Assembly: GCF_000315625.1 (NCBI RefSeq)
Contig: NW_005434597.1
Coordinates: 253,610-297,968, forward strand
Origin: Guillardia theta CCMP2712
Lineage: Eukaryota > Cryptophyceae > Pyrenomonadales > Geminigeraceae
Direction of reading: 5' to 3'
Length of the DNA stretch: 44,359 nucleotides
A model generated the notes under the pieces. It had not been told where the DNA came from and searched no databases. It worked only from the letters and a program-made list of their open reading frames with translations. Shown one piece after another: positions 25,671-36,826 of the stretch (its first letter is position 1; each line of letters starts with the position of its first letter). A program made the translations under genes and the position numbers.

Positions 25671-27212
25671 ATGACTGAGAGGGTGCTATGGCTCAACGTC
25701 AGCCTGGAGGAAACTATCATGCCCGTGCATCGTGACGGAGGGCCCAAGGCTGTAGAGGATCTGATCAACGTGCTCATAGCAAGAGCCGCCTACATCCGGC
25801 AGATCAAGGCTCCTGAGGGAAGTGACCCGACGGCAAGCCTTGAGAACCTGGAGGACTTCGATCGCCTTCACCCCACTTACTGTTGGCATGACTCCAGCCC
25901 TCTACGGGTGGTCGACCGACAGGCAGGTCACCATGCAGCGGTCCCTCCGCTAGTCAGAAGCATTATCTCCTCCTCCACCTCCAGCCACATGCCGCAGTCC
26001 ATCCGCTTCATCGGGTACCCTCCTAGCGACTCGGTGTCATGCTTCGACGTGCTGGGCGAGGCCAACAGCAAGAAGTTCACGAGTGAAGGGCCGGGAAGGA
26101 TCTACAGGAACTTTCTCGAGGACCTGATGCAGCTCATCGAATGGCCGAGCGACGTTCCTCGCACACAAGGTAATCTCCCTCCCCTCTCCCTCTCCCTCTC
26201 CCTCTCCTTCACCTTCTCCCTCTCCCTCTCCTTCTCTCTTTCTCTCTCTCTCCCTCCCTCCCTCTCCCTCTCCCTCTCCCTCTCCCTCCCCTCTCCCTCT
26301 CCCCCTCCCTCTTCGTTCCCTCGTGCGCATGCTCTCCTGAGCAGCTGCTGCTGCCCTGCAGGCCTCACCCTGGAGGAGTCGCAGCGCCATTACCATCTGA
26401 TCCTGCCTTCCTTCCTCAACTTGCTGAGCTTTCTCAGCGCAGAGACGAGGAACTTCGTCATGTTCCTTCGCTCCCTGGGGCCCAACATCGAGGCTGCTGC
26501 TCGGGCGCTAGACATCTTCTCATGGGGGAAGCATCCGATGCACGTCAACGTCAACTTGCACCTGCTGTCTAAGTCGAGGAGGTACTCCGACCACATCAGT
26601 TGGAAGTTTGAGCATGCAGGGGAGGGGGCAAGCGCTCCGGTCGTGCTCAAGAGCTGCAGCGAGCAAGGAATCGAGCTCGACACGCCCGAGAAGATTTACC
26701 AACTGCTTCATCGCGCCAGCGGGATGGGGATGGTGGAAGATATTGAGCACTGGGACAGGAACAAGTGTCATTTTGCTGCTGGGAAGAAGCTACTCTTCAC
26801 CAAGGATGACAAGAAGGTAAGTTGACCTCCTCTTGTTGGTGCCTGATCCGATCAATTTTCAGGTCCATCCAGTCATCTTTGACGCTAACCACCTTCCCCC
26901 TCAACGCCACGCCAAGGGAGAGAAGCTGTCGGAACAGAGCTCGATTGCAATCTTGTACAGAGAAAAGACCACAGACAAGTTTCAAACTCTGCGGTATCTC
27001 GACATGCTGGCTCTTGAGAACATGCTGTTTGTCAAGGTCGATGTGCTCCAGGCAAGACTCTTGGGAAGAGCTTGCAATGATATACTCAAGCTGCGCATGA
27101 ACAGGCGATGCTGGATCCCCAGTACTTTATCCAGTGCTTCAAGCAGTGCGACAGCAACTTCATGCGATTGAACGAGGAGCTACAACACTTCCGCCCCCAC
27201 TTGTCACACTGA
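25671..27212 (+). CDS. Conserved eukaryotic protein resembling HAD-like hydrolases
   Basis: Four exons: 25671-26169, 26362-26816, 26863-27051, 27105-27212; 416 residues. The N-terminal LNVSLEETIM aligns by eye with a D-x-N-x-T strand start seen in an uncharacterised eukaryotic family. RNFVMFLRSLGPNI followed by GKHP, and HPVIFDANHLPP, also fit that family, which I recall as HAD-like. The nucleophile Asp of such a motif is not present here, so an enzyme role is doubtful. The C-terminus (DPQYFIQCFKQCDSNF) matches the expected end. Intron 26170-26361 is a CTCCCT microsatellite whose length is a multiple of three, so the unspliced frame stays open. Intron 27052-27104 is GC-AG and restores the tail. 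Structure is well supported; the family link is from memory. Confidence 0.65.
26172..26315. repeat. CTCCCT microsatellite in an intron
   Basis: Pyrimidine-only repeat in intron 26170-26361; in frame it would encode Ser-Leu/Pro repeats. Confidence 0.9.
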
Positions 27213-27461
27213 TTCATCGTGACAAGCCGTCTCAAACTTCAAGCCTGGTCTGCTGCCAATTGTCAGGGCGGGCAGGATCGCTAACTGGTGCCGAAACTCC
27301 ATGATCAAAGTGAGACATGATCGTACGTGTTGATGAACATGCACGTTTGTGTGATCCACATGCACACTGGCAAGTCACAAAGGGAAAACGAGCTTGCAAT
27401 CAAAAACAATAAATAATTGAAAACTACAGAGATGGTCGGCAGGGCATCGCGCCTCCAAGCC

Positions 27462-29314
27462 TTAGATCTGCGACGGAGGGTTGTAGGTGGGGATGTAGCC
27501 AGCAGGCTGGTATCCCATCCCTGTTGACGCGGCCTGCAAAGATGAGAGAAGTGTGAAGGGTGTGGGAGAAGAACATGTAGTCTCACGTTCTCATACGTCG
27601 AACTCTTGATGAGACTGCTCTGCACTGTGACAACCGAAGTCAAGCTTGACCTAAACGAATGCTGATGACAAACCTTTGTTCATGTTCGCTGCAACGCTGC
27701 TCGCCGCCATTCCCTGGGGAGGATCAGCACGCTTGCGACGTCTTCCTCCCTCCACCTTCTTCTGCTCGATCACATCCCGCAACCCCTTGAAAGCGCCATC
27801 GACAGCAACGCTGAGTACAAAAGTCGGTAAGGGACAGAGAACAAGAGCCAAAATGGCAGGGGAGCATGGACGTGACACATCGTATCGATCATCTCATCTC
27901 CAGTACCTCGCAAGCTGACGTGCTTGCCGATCGATCTCTGTAACGATGCTGGGAGAACAGGGGATGTCCCTTGGACACGCTCTTGCTCTGATGTTTCCTA
28001 GCGATTGTTGTTACAACAAGCACAGAAAGCTCCTCCTCTGTTTTCTCACCAGCGATTGAGTTCTCGGAGCAAACATGGTTCTCATCGCAAATCTTGAGGT
28101 CGACAAGCTTGTGATAAACCTGCAGAGCATCAACGCACATGTCAAGTGAGACAAGTGAGACAAGTCAGCCTACCATGTTAGAGATCAACTTCTTGTACTT
28201 TTCTGACTCGTTCTCTAGCACCAGCACCTTAGAACGCAATCAGCACCGTTGCATTGGAGGGCACTGAGGCCACAACACTTCATGTCACACCATGCCAATG
28301 TGGACTGGTTTAGTTGGATGCTTCTTGGCCCAGCCATCGATCTCCTTCCAAGTCAACCTGACGACACAAGACTTGTCAACCAACAGGCAAGATTGTCATG
28401 CTTGTTGAACTTACGACTGAGCTTCCATGAGAGCAGGTCCCTCCATGAGATGCTGGAGGAGGCAAGGTAAGGAAAGAAACAAGGAGTTATCAACAGTCTA
28501 ACTTTGATCAGAACCCTCCTGTTCGCCAGGTCGACATCCTGCGACTTCTTCTCCTTCGGTTGATTGAGAACTAACGCCAACTCGTCAACCCATCGGATCT
28601 CCCAACTCGACAAGTCAAACCTCCCCATGGCCCCGACAGGTTGTTGCATGCTTCCCCGCAGTGCATCTGCGGCACTGTTATGAGACTCTCGCTCACATAC
28701 TCGTGCCGATCATACCGCAACTCGCATCCACAGGTAGTAACAAGAAGCGCCAACCACTGATATGTGACGACGTTACACCCGTCCCTCCTCCTCCTCCCTC
28801 CTCACCAACGAGGATGATCAGTCCACAAGACAGGTACTTGCAGATGGTCTTCTTCTCGTCCGCGGCTTCTAGCACTTCCATCCTGACAACGAGTCGACCA
28901 TGAACAACCAAGTCGCAAAGCAGTCACGCCAAATACCTGCTCCTTTCCTCTCTGACTGCCCAGTTCTCCATACCGATAACCTTGGGATCTTCGGTGAGCA
29001 CACAGGAGGAAAGGAAGAACCAGCCAAGAAGCAAGGGCGGAGGGAGGGCTGAGGATGTTTGTGTAGAGGGAGAGTAGCATGACTACGTCTGGTGGACTTA
29101 CAGCACGAGGGTCGGAGATGCTGCCGTACCGATCATCGGCAGGATGCCTGAGTGACACTTTTATCAATCCTGCATATGAATTCCAGCCATGACTAACTCG
29201 TCTTCCTCCCCTCCTTCCATCTCTTGTCCTCCTGCCTCTCCTCATCTCTTCTCGCCTTGCTTCTGCCCCTGGACCAACCATGGAGCCATCAGATAAGTGC
29301 CTGTGCTTCTTCAT
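27462..29314 (-). CDS. Unrecognised protein, 13 exons
   Basis: Exons in transcript order: 29314-29275, 29169-29102, 28980-28937, 28882-28806, 28666-28503, 28452-28415, 28357-28291, 28227-28174, 28119-28050, 27997-27907, 27810-27674, 27624-27587, 27533-27462; 319 residues. Every junction keeps phase and introns are short. Notable segments: RHPADDRYGSISDPR, VIGMENWAVREERSRMEVL, CKYLSCGLIILVDAL, SSWEIRWVDELALVLNQP, LTWKEIDGWAKKHPTKPVHI, a basic stretch EGGRRRKR near 255, and a Tyr/Pro tail GYIPTYNPPSQI. It looks soluble. I do not recognise a family. Exon 12 uses an acceptor giving a 49-base intron, because the nearest alternative would leave only 23 bases. Confidence 0.62.
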
Positions 29315-29868
29315 CCCTTCAACCTCCCTTCCACTCTCATCGTCTGTTCAACTCTTCCTTCTCTCCTCCCCCCCCCCCCTTGCCTCGTCCTCCTCCTCAT
29401 CATCATCCTGCCCCTTCCTGCACGTTACCTGTCGCTCCCCGACATTCCTGTCAGACCGGCCCGCCTCACCAGTGCTCAGACCAGCCCGCCTCATCAGTGA
29501 CACCCACCCCATTCGAGGAATTTGCAGCCACCCACCCCTCCTTATACTCTCAAGTTGTGGAAGAAGGTGGGGTACCACAAGAACACTCTGATGCATGGGG
29601 GAGGGTGTAGCTGGGGAGAGGTCATGACCCACCACCCCCATACTGCTTGACCCCTACCCCTGAATTACACCCCCACCCCCTTCTAATCCTTCCTCATTGA
29701 TGATGCATAACCCCGTTCTTTCAGCCAAGATGGTCGATGATGAAGAGACCACCCCCACCTCCTGGAATGGCGGAATAAGAGTACCCCCACCCACCAATTT
29801 TCCTATTAATCACCCCCACCCTACCACCCCCCTTGCACATCCACCAAGTGAGAAAAGTATTGAGGGCA
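29315..29868. promoter_or_regulatory. Spacer between divergent genes
   Basis: Divides the - strand 13-exon gene from the + strand kelch gene, so promoters of both should lie here. It is C-rich, with CCCACC/CCCCAC tracts at 29620-29690 and 29750-29840. No TATA box or defined element could be identified. Confidence 0.35.
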
Positions 29869-32800
29869 ATGGCGGCGAGAGCGATTCTATGGCTGCTGCT
29901 GGCGCTGACATGGCCGCGAGACGCACTTCCAGCATGCTCCTGCTCCGACGGCACTCAGATTACAGGCAAGCCGGCTCTCCTCCCCCCCTCCTCTACCTTT
30001 GTTCGTCCTGCTCTGTCTCTCTCCGTGAACAGTGTTGAATATTGATCAGCTTCCGGGTCTAACTTGTGGGGTGCTTGCAGATGCTGATTGTTTGGATAGC
30101 ATGTTCTGCAAGAATTGTGTGAACTGCGACATTCCTTGCTGCAGCTCGACAGATCGATGGGCAAGGTGGACCATCTCAGCGCCATGGGCGAAGAGACTCG
30201 GTCATGAAGCGGTCGCCATGCGATCTGATCTGGGAGATCGGATGGTGGTACTGGGAGGGCTCAGAGTTCCGGCAGACATGGAGGAGAGTAGAATCAATGA
30301 CGTGCTGCTAGGGAGCATACGACAAGCTCCTGCTGTTGGGAACATGTCCTCGACAAACTACGAGGTCCTCAATGACGTGTGGGAATCGTCGGACGGAGCG
30401 ACATGGCGGGAGGTCAGCTTTTCCAAGGTCTGGCCAGCACGGGCTCACTTTGGAGCTGTTGCCTCCTCCTCGAGCATGTGAGATCCTTCCTTTCCTCTTG
30501 CTTGCTCTGCTTTCTTGCCGACATCCTCTACAGCATGTATGTGTTCGGCGGGTTGGGTTTAGATGACAAGGGTGTCGTCTTGCTCAACGACGTCTGGAGG
30601 TGGAACTTCTCAACCTACATGAAGAGGTGAGAGTGATGAGATGTGCTTGACATGTCAATGGCAATGTGAGGATGACCGTCTGTTCCAGCAGGGTGATGGA
30701 CGCGGATATCTCGTGGACCCTCCTGACAGCGTCGGCTAGTTGGACCCCACGAGGCGTGTTGGGATCAGCGAGTCTTTTCAACAAGTTCTCGATGAACATG
30801 TCGATCATAGTGATGGTGGGAGGCATTCAGAGGATGGAAAACTCGTCGGAAGATCAAGCTGTCTTCAGAGATGATGTCTGGATGTCGGGGGATGGCTTGG
30901 TGTGGTCGCAAGTCACACAGGTGAGGAGGAGGAGGAGTGGCAGCAGCAGCAGCCGGACCGTTTGTCTGACCTTATTTTATTTGCAGAAGGCTCCTTGGGG
31001 GACTAGAATTGGATTTTCAATCCTATCACACGGTTCCCTAGCTCTTCTCCACCACTGACCTTCTCGTCCTTGCAAACATCCAAACTCTCCTCACAAACAC
31101 CTTGTCCCTGCCTCTTCCTCCCTCCCACTTCCTCTCCTCACAACAGCTCCGGCCCCCTTGCTTCAAATCTTCTCCTCTCCTCCGATTGATACTCCTACAG
31201 GCCGCAAAGACAACGAACAGCTCATTCTCCTGGGGGGTAGCAAGCTCTCTTCCCCAACCTCCCCGAGCTCGGGAGCAGGTGAGGAGGAGGTGGAGGTCGC
31301 AATCAGACTGACGAGGACACAGCGAAGAATGACGTGTGGGCGTCTCAAGATGGCATGACGTGGAGCCTTATCACCCCCAACAGCAACTGGAGAGGTTCGT
31401 GAAGCCTCTTTTGTCCTACTCTTGTCTTTCCTTCATATCTACCGGCCCTGCTGTCCCTTACCCGATGTTGCTTCCTCCTCCGCCTCTCCTCACTCTCCTC
31501 CCGTGGGCTGAGTCTTCTTGGTTCAGGGAGACAAGACTTTGCCGTTGCCAGTGATGGGCGTCAGCTGATCGTTGCTGGGGGTCGAGCCATTGTGGGAACC
31601 GACGAGACCATCTTCGAGGACGTGTATGCTTCCTCCAGGGAGTGCAGCTCGAGCAAGCAGACGTGTGACGCTGCTGGTTGTTTGCATCATAACATCATCT
31701 GCTGAGCTGAAATTCTTTCTTTCGCTTTCCCCCATTTGGCCGTGTGCCGTGCTGCTGTTCTCCCCCTTTCATCATCTCTTGCTCCCCTCGCGGATTTTGC
31801 ATTCTCTCTCCTTCACTCCTCTTCCTGTTATCTTCTCTGCCCTTCCTCCTCCTCCCACTTCTCCTCCTCCTCCTCTCACTCCTCTTCTTCCCACTTCTCC
31901 TCCTCCACCACCACCACCACCACCACCACCTCCTCCTCCTCCTCCTCCTCCTCCTCCTCCTCCTCCTCCTCCTCCTCCTCCTCCTCCTTTTCCAGGTATG
32001 GATTGGCTGCCATCGAATCTCTTGGAGCGTCAAAATTTCTGGGGAAAGCGCTACGGACTGAAGATGATCTCTATCAACGAGTCCATTGTGAGCCTCGACA
32101 AGCCCTTCACACCAGCTGAAGTTCAGCTGCAGGTCGCCATCGGAGGAGTCCAGCAGGATGCGGAGGGGTCGCTGCAGCTTGTTAACGATGTCTGGGTTTC
32201 TCAGCAGCGATGTCGCACTGGCGAAGTGGGTCCTCGGTGCAGGTGACGTTTCCCAGCTTTCCCACCAGCTGGACCTGAGCTGCACTATTCAGCCCGTGCC
32301 AACCCGGGACCTTCAGCTTCGATGAGGGGTTCCTCCCCTTCGCTCAGGCATGTTCTTGTCAAAGGTCCATCCGTGGAATAACGGCTGGTTGACACCCACA
32401 GTGCAAACTATGTGAAGCTGGGAAGAAGAATGAACAGTTCGGCCAGTCGACGTGCAACGAATGCCCAGCAGGTGCCCAGCAGATCGTCTCAGCTGGTCAA
32501 CTTTGACATCTGACATGGATTGACAGGCACTTTCTCGCCCCAGGCTGGGATGACGTTGTGCTCGGACTGCAAGAGTGGGACGTATCAGGACAAGACGGGG
32601 CGATCTACGTGCGAGGAATGTCCAGCAGGTACTCCAAAGTCCAGTCTCCCCGTCTTCTGCCTCCTCCCCATTACCTCGTCTACTCCCTCCTGGTCTTTTC
32701 TTCACCCTGCACCCTCAACGTTTCTTCTTTGCCTCTTCAGTACACGTCCTCCTCAAGGCCATGCTAGCGCGCCCATTTTCCTCCTTGCTCTCCTCTCCTC

Positions 32801-33588
32801 TCCTCTCCTCTCCTCTCCTCTCCTCTCCTCTCCTCTCCTCTCCTCTCCTCTCCTCTCCTCTCCTCTCCTCTCCTCTCCTCTCCTCTCACTCTCTCCGCAG
32901 GTCAGATGCAGGCTCAGTCCGGCATGTCCTTCTGCTCGAGCTGTATCCCCCAGCACTACTGTCCTCCTGGCTCCGTCGTCGCTCTCAGTATCCGCTGGTT
33001 GTTCTTGGAGGAGGAGGATGACAGTGAAACGCAGGTTGTCCTGACGGCTCCTCCTACTCCGGCACCTCCGCCTCCTCCTCGAGCGATTGCAGGTGTCTCC
33101 CCGGATACAGCGGAGAGGATGGAAGAGCTCCATGCAAGTAAGTGGAGGCTGGGGGGAGCTGAGAGCGTGACCATCACCCGCAGGCTGTGCCCACCTGGGA
33201 CGTACCAGAGCGAGGACGAGCAGAGCTCATGCCTGAGCTGCCCTGAGGTCTCCTCCTCCTCCTCTCCTCATCGCACTATCAGCTCATGCGGCTTGCAGCG
33301 GACAAACTCATCCGCAGGAGCGACGTCGGAGGAAGAATGCATCCCCTTGCCAGCTCGTGAGCCGCCCTGCCTCGTGCTCATCCCTACGCTGACTCCCAGC
33401 CGCTGCCCAGCTCCCCCATCCTATCAGGAGGTTCACGTGCAGGTAGCAACGCGCGTGCGGAATGATTTGGGTCTAAGTTCCTCCCCCAGCTTCGAATTCT
33501 CATCTCTGCATCTCGTCTCAACTCCACCCAAGAGCAATTCCGGCAGGTATGCTGCCTCCTCCTCCTCATCATCATCATCATCATCATA

Positions 33589-33658
<70 letters not shown>

Positions 33659-34903
33659 TGCTACTTCCTTTCTCCCCAGGGCTACTCCGCCGCCCCCCTC
33701 CCCCCGCATTCTTGTTCCTGACTTTGTCAGCTCCTTCCCTCGATATCTCTTCGTCTCCTTCTCACCTTCCCGTCTCCATGTTTGCATTCACTCACTGTCA
33801 AAGGCGATCGGAGCGGCGATCGGTGTGCCCCCTTCTCGGATAGTCATCAGCAGCATCCAAGGAGGAATCGTGTACTCAGGCAGCCTGTTGGACATCCCTG
33901 GCCTCCTTCCTGGCGAAGAGGACGAAGAAGAAGGTTTGCGCGATTACAGCACCGTCAATATCACAATCAGCGGTGACGTTTCTCCATAATACCCTTCCCT
34001 CAATCCCTCCCTCCCTCCCTCCATCCATCCATCCATCCATCCATCCATCCATCCATCCATCCGCCTCCAGCTCGTTACTTTCATCGCTACTTTCTTGGCC
34101 GTTGGCTCTCTCTTTTCCCTGCGCCATTCTGTCTTCCTCCTTGTCGCATCCTCGATTGATTGCTCCTGCTCTCAGTGCAAGAAAGTAGTCGACAAGATGC
34201 AGAGGAGAGGGTGATCGATCTGGCGACCATGAACATCGCCTTACAGGTGAGGGGAGGTAGAGGAGGAGAATGGAGAGGAGGGGAGCGAGGGGACAGGAGC
34301 GAGGGGAGAGGAGAGGAGGGTGTAAGAGGAGGAACAAGAGCGGGAGCAAAGGTAAGGAAGTGGGCGACTGACTTTTCTTCTTCCACGCCAGGCCGCAAAC
34401 CTCGGGGTAGCCTTCAGAGTCCTACTTGGCAACGGATCGCTTGCTCCAGAAGTCAGCAACCTTCCAACTACCACCCCAGCTGCCGTGACCACCAACGTTC
34501 CCAACTCAACTCCATTGGTCATCCACTGGTTCGACGGTAGCTCCTCCGAGCTCAAGGACGAGCTGGCCTCGCTGGACAAGAACGGGACCGCCATGGGCTT
34601 CCTCATTTGCCTCTCCCTCCTCGGCTGCTGCGCCTGCGTGTGTTACTGCAGGAGCTGCAGCCACACTGCAGGCAAGCTTGGCTCAGGTCAGCTCGTCAGG
34701 TAGCTCAAGGAGGAGTGACGTTGCGAGCAGGTAGCGGGCGCGTGATGCGTCGGATTCAGCTGCAGCAGCTCCCGCTCGCCTTCAAACCCGTACGTCTCTT
34801 GCTGTCTGTTGGCCCGTCCCTGACTGCTGCGCAGCACGACCCCAACAAGAGCGAGTGGAGGGCGTTGACGGGCAACAATGCTGACATGGACGACCTGGAG
34901 TGA
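29869..34903 (+). CDS. Type I membrane protein: kelch repeats, ephrin-receptor-like Cys-rich repeats, one TM span
   Basis: Twenty-two exons: 29869-29965, 30033-30477, 30534-30626, 30692-30920, 30987-31032, 31201-31236, 31290-31394, 31527-31676, 31996-32242, 32293-32347, 32402-32471, 32527-32628, 32901-32997, 33093-33137, 33184-33247, 33299-33546, 33680-33725, 33804-33972, 34176-34246, 34392-34671, 34731-34789, 34835-34903; 940 residues. A signal peptide (AILWLLLALTW) leads to about six kelch-type blades (60-460; MVVLGG, MYVFGGLG, LILLGG, LIVAGG with NDVW). Cys-rich GCC2/GCC3 repeats (475-645) show PGTFS, CNECPAG and GTYQDKTGRSTCEECPAG spacing. A SEA-like segment (GVPPSRIVI) precedes a membrane span at about 872-893 and a short acidic tail. 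It is probably a surface receptor or adhesion protein. Three introns are GC-AG. The 31237-31289 intron boundary is the weakest. Confidence 0.8.
31856..31990. repeat. TCC and CAC microsatellites in an intron
   Basis: CAC repeats (31906-31930) and TCC repeats (31931-31987) sit just before the acceptor in the 319-base intron 31677-31995. Confidence 0.9.
32780..32886. repeat. TCCTC microsatellite in an intron
   Basis: Near-perfect 5-base repeat directly upstream of the acceptor of intron 32629-32900. Confidence 0.95.
33564..33658. repeat. TCA microsatellite in an intron
   Basis: About thirty TCA units, broken once by TACA, in intron 33547-33679. Confidence 0.95.
34005..34064. repeat. CCAT/CCCT microsatellite in an intron
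   Basis: Four-base repeat (CCCT grading to CCAT) in intron 33973-34175 of the kelch gene. Confidence 0.95.
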
Positions 34904-35242
34904 GAAGCTCCTGTCGTGTCACCTTGTAGATAACAGAGAGCCGCGAAGACGGCAGGGTTATTCTTTAGCACGTGTATAAAGGATTGATTAAGTGAGGCCA
35001 CCCTGTCTCCTCCTCCTCTTCCTCTCACGACTCCTCCTCCTCCTCCTCCTCGACCTTCCTTCGCTTCCTCCTCCTCCTCCTCCTCCTCCTCCTCCTCCTC
35101 CTTTCTCAGCGACTTCGCACCGCCTGCTTCTGATTCTTCAGCTCTCAGCATACGAGGAGCGGACGGAGGACATGAGAGTGTTGGACTGGCCTGCTCCTGA
35201 TATTCTCTGCAGCGTCACCTGCACGGGTTCATCACATCCTCG
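34904..35242. other. Spacer between convergent genes with CTC repeat
   Basis: Lies between the stops of the kelch gene (+) and the articulin-like gene (-). It contains a CTC microsatellite (35026-35101). Confidence 0.6.
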
Positions 35243-36826
35243 TCAACAAGAGCAAGCAGCCTCAACCTTCTGGTCGGTCCCATCCCGTCGAATGTCGATA
35301 GTGACCAAACTTCCTTCCTCTCCGAAGGTCAAGTTCTTGATCTCCTCCAAGTTGTAGTCCTGCACTTTGTGGCCGTCGATGGTGACCAGGACGTCACCTT
35401 CACGCAGCTACAGCATGTCAGCATCGCTCCAGCCGCTCGGTCCCAGCGCTCACCCCTCCCTGACGCTGAGCGGCGTAACCATGAATGAGCTCCTTGATCA
35501 CAATCTCTCCGTCGTTGTTGACTCGGAGCACGAGACCCAACCCGACCTTGTGCGAGTTGACGTCTACAAGAGATCTTCTCAGACTGCTGGAGTAGGTGTC
35601 AAGACTCTCGTTGGCTATCATGCGCTCCACGGGAACTTCGACTGCAGCCAGACAGTCAACGGCAACTCGATCCGACATCCCGTGGGCCTACCAGGTTTAT
35701 CGTTGTAGACTATCTTGTCTTGGTACACTATCTTGTCATGGTGTACAATCCTCTCCACCGGCACATCAACAAACTTGTCCACGATTCGCTCAACTGGGAC
35801 CTGATGGCAACTAAGCACAAGACCATCTCTTGCTTTCCTTCACCTGAACTTCTCGAAACTGAACTTTCTCCACCTCGACTGGAACCTCCTTCACAACGAT
35901 CTTCTCCACGGGGACGGCGCGGTGAACGATCTTCTCCACGTACTTGTCGACGTACACTGGCACCTCCTTGACGACGACTTTGTCTACCGGCACGGCTACC
36001 TCTTTGTTCACAACCCTCTCTCTTGCAACTTCCTTGAGCACTTCGTTCTTGACCTGACAGGCGCGTGAGGGAATGAGCCAGCAGAGGGGAGTCTGAACTT
36101 ACAATCTTATCCATTCGAACTTCTCGGGGTTGCTACGCCATCGGAACGCCAGTGTCAGGAGGTTGGAAGATGACAAGAGGAAAGGCTTACAGGAACTTCA
36201 ATCGTCATGGTCCTGGTGATGTACTGTGGAACTTGAGTGTTGAAAACTTGTGACACCTCCCGTGGTCGCTCATTCTCAACAATCTTATCTGTCGGAACAA
36301 CATCGTACGACACAACTTCCTTGTCCACTGGGACGACTTCAAGCTGATCAATCTCCACATGCTTGGTGATGTACTCGTATTCGGGAGGAGGCGGAGGAGG
36401 CTAGAAGAGAAGTCAGTCTTGTGTCAGCCCTCCACAACTCGCAAGTACCGGAGAGGCCACAACCACTTGGCGGGCAGGAGCCTGTACGATCTGCACAGGA
36501 GTCGTCTCGGTGACTTGCACTGGCTGAACGTAGGTCGGCTGAACATGCCGAACTTCTTGCACGCCGACCACTTGATGCTGCACAGGAACAGCGACTGAAG
36601 CTACAGTTGGAACCGCCACTGCTGAAGATATGGCGGTCAAGGGGATACTCTGAACTCCCTGTACCCGATGGAACAAGGCGCCGGATGAGATACCCGACGT
36701 GACAGGCCCGGAAACCGAGACATACTGAGTTTGAAAGGCTTGCGCGAACCGCTGCTCTTGCTGCCTCTCCACCGTCGTCAACGTCGGACTCTGATTCATA
36801 CTGCGCAGAACTCGTTTCAGGTCCAT
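35243..36826 (-). CDS. Articulin/alveolin-like Val-Pro repeat protein with C-terminal PDZ domain
   Basis: Seven exons in transcript order: 36826-36449, 36400-36191, 36132-36103, 36053-35844, 35800-35692, 35641-35454, 35407-35243; 429 residues. Residues 1-126 are Gln/Val-rich and low in charge. Residues 130-335 are a Val-Pro repeat array with alternating charge: VEIDQLEVVPVDKEVV, VPVDKVVVKEVPVYVDKYVE, EKIVHRAVPVEKIVVKEVP, VPVERIVDKFVDVPVERIV. Such EKIV/VPV arrays define articulins and alveolins, which form submembrane cytoskeletons in euglenids, alveolates and other protists. Residues 341-418 form a PDZ domain with a GLGL carboxylate-binding loop (346-349) and REGDVLVTIDGHKV. PDZ domains bind C-terminal peptides, so a role linking the cortex to a membrane or surface protein is inferred. 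In a cryptophyte this would be a periplast candidate. Confidence 0.78.

Noticed and set aside
27651-27673. A 23-base intron in the 13-exon gene
   Set aside because: Too short for this window's introns and leads to an early stop; the acceptor at 27625 gives 49 bases and a longer frame.
31736-32285. Open frames with long Pro, Ser/Thr or Arg runs
   Set aside because: They read through the TCC/CAC microsatellites of intron 31677-31995; the kelch frame resumes only after the acceptor at 31995.
33433-33787. Frames with poly-Met, poly-Asp, poly-Ile or poly-Ser
   Set aside because: All are readings of the TCA microsatellite in intron 33547-33679.
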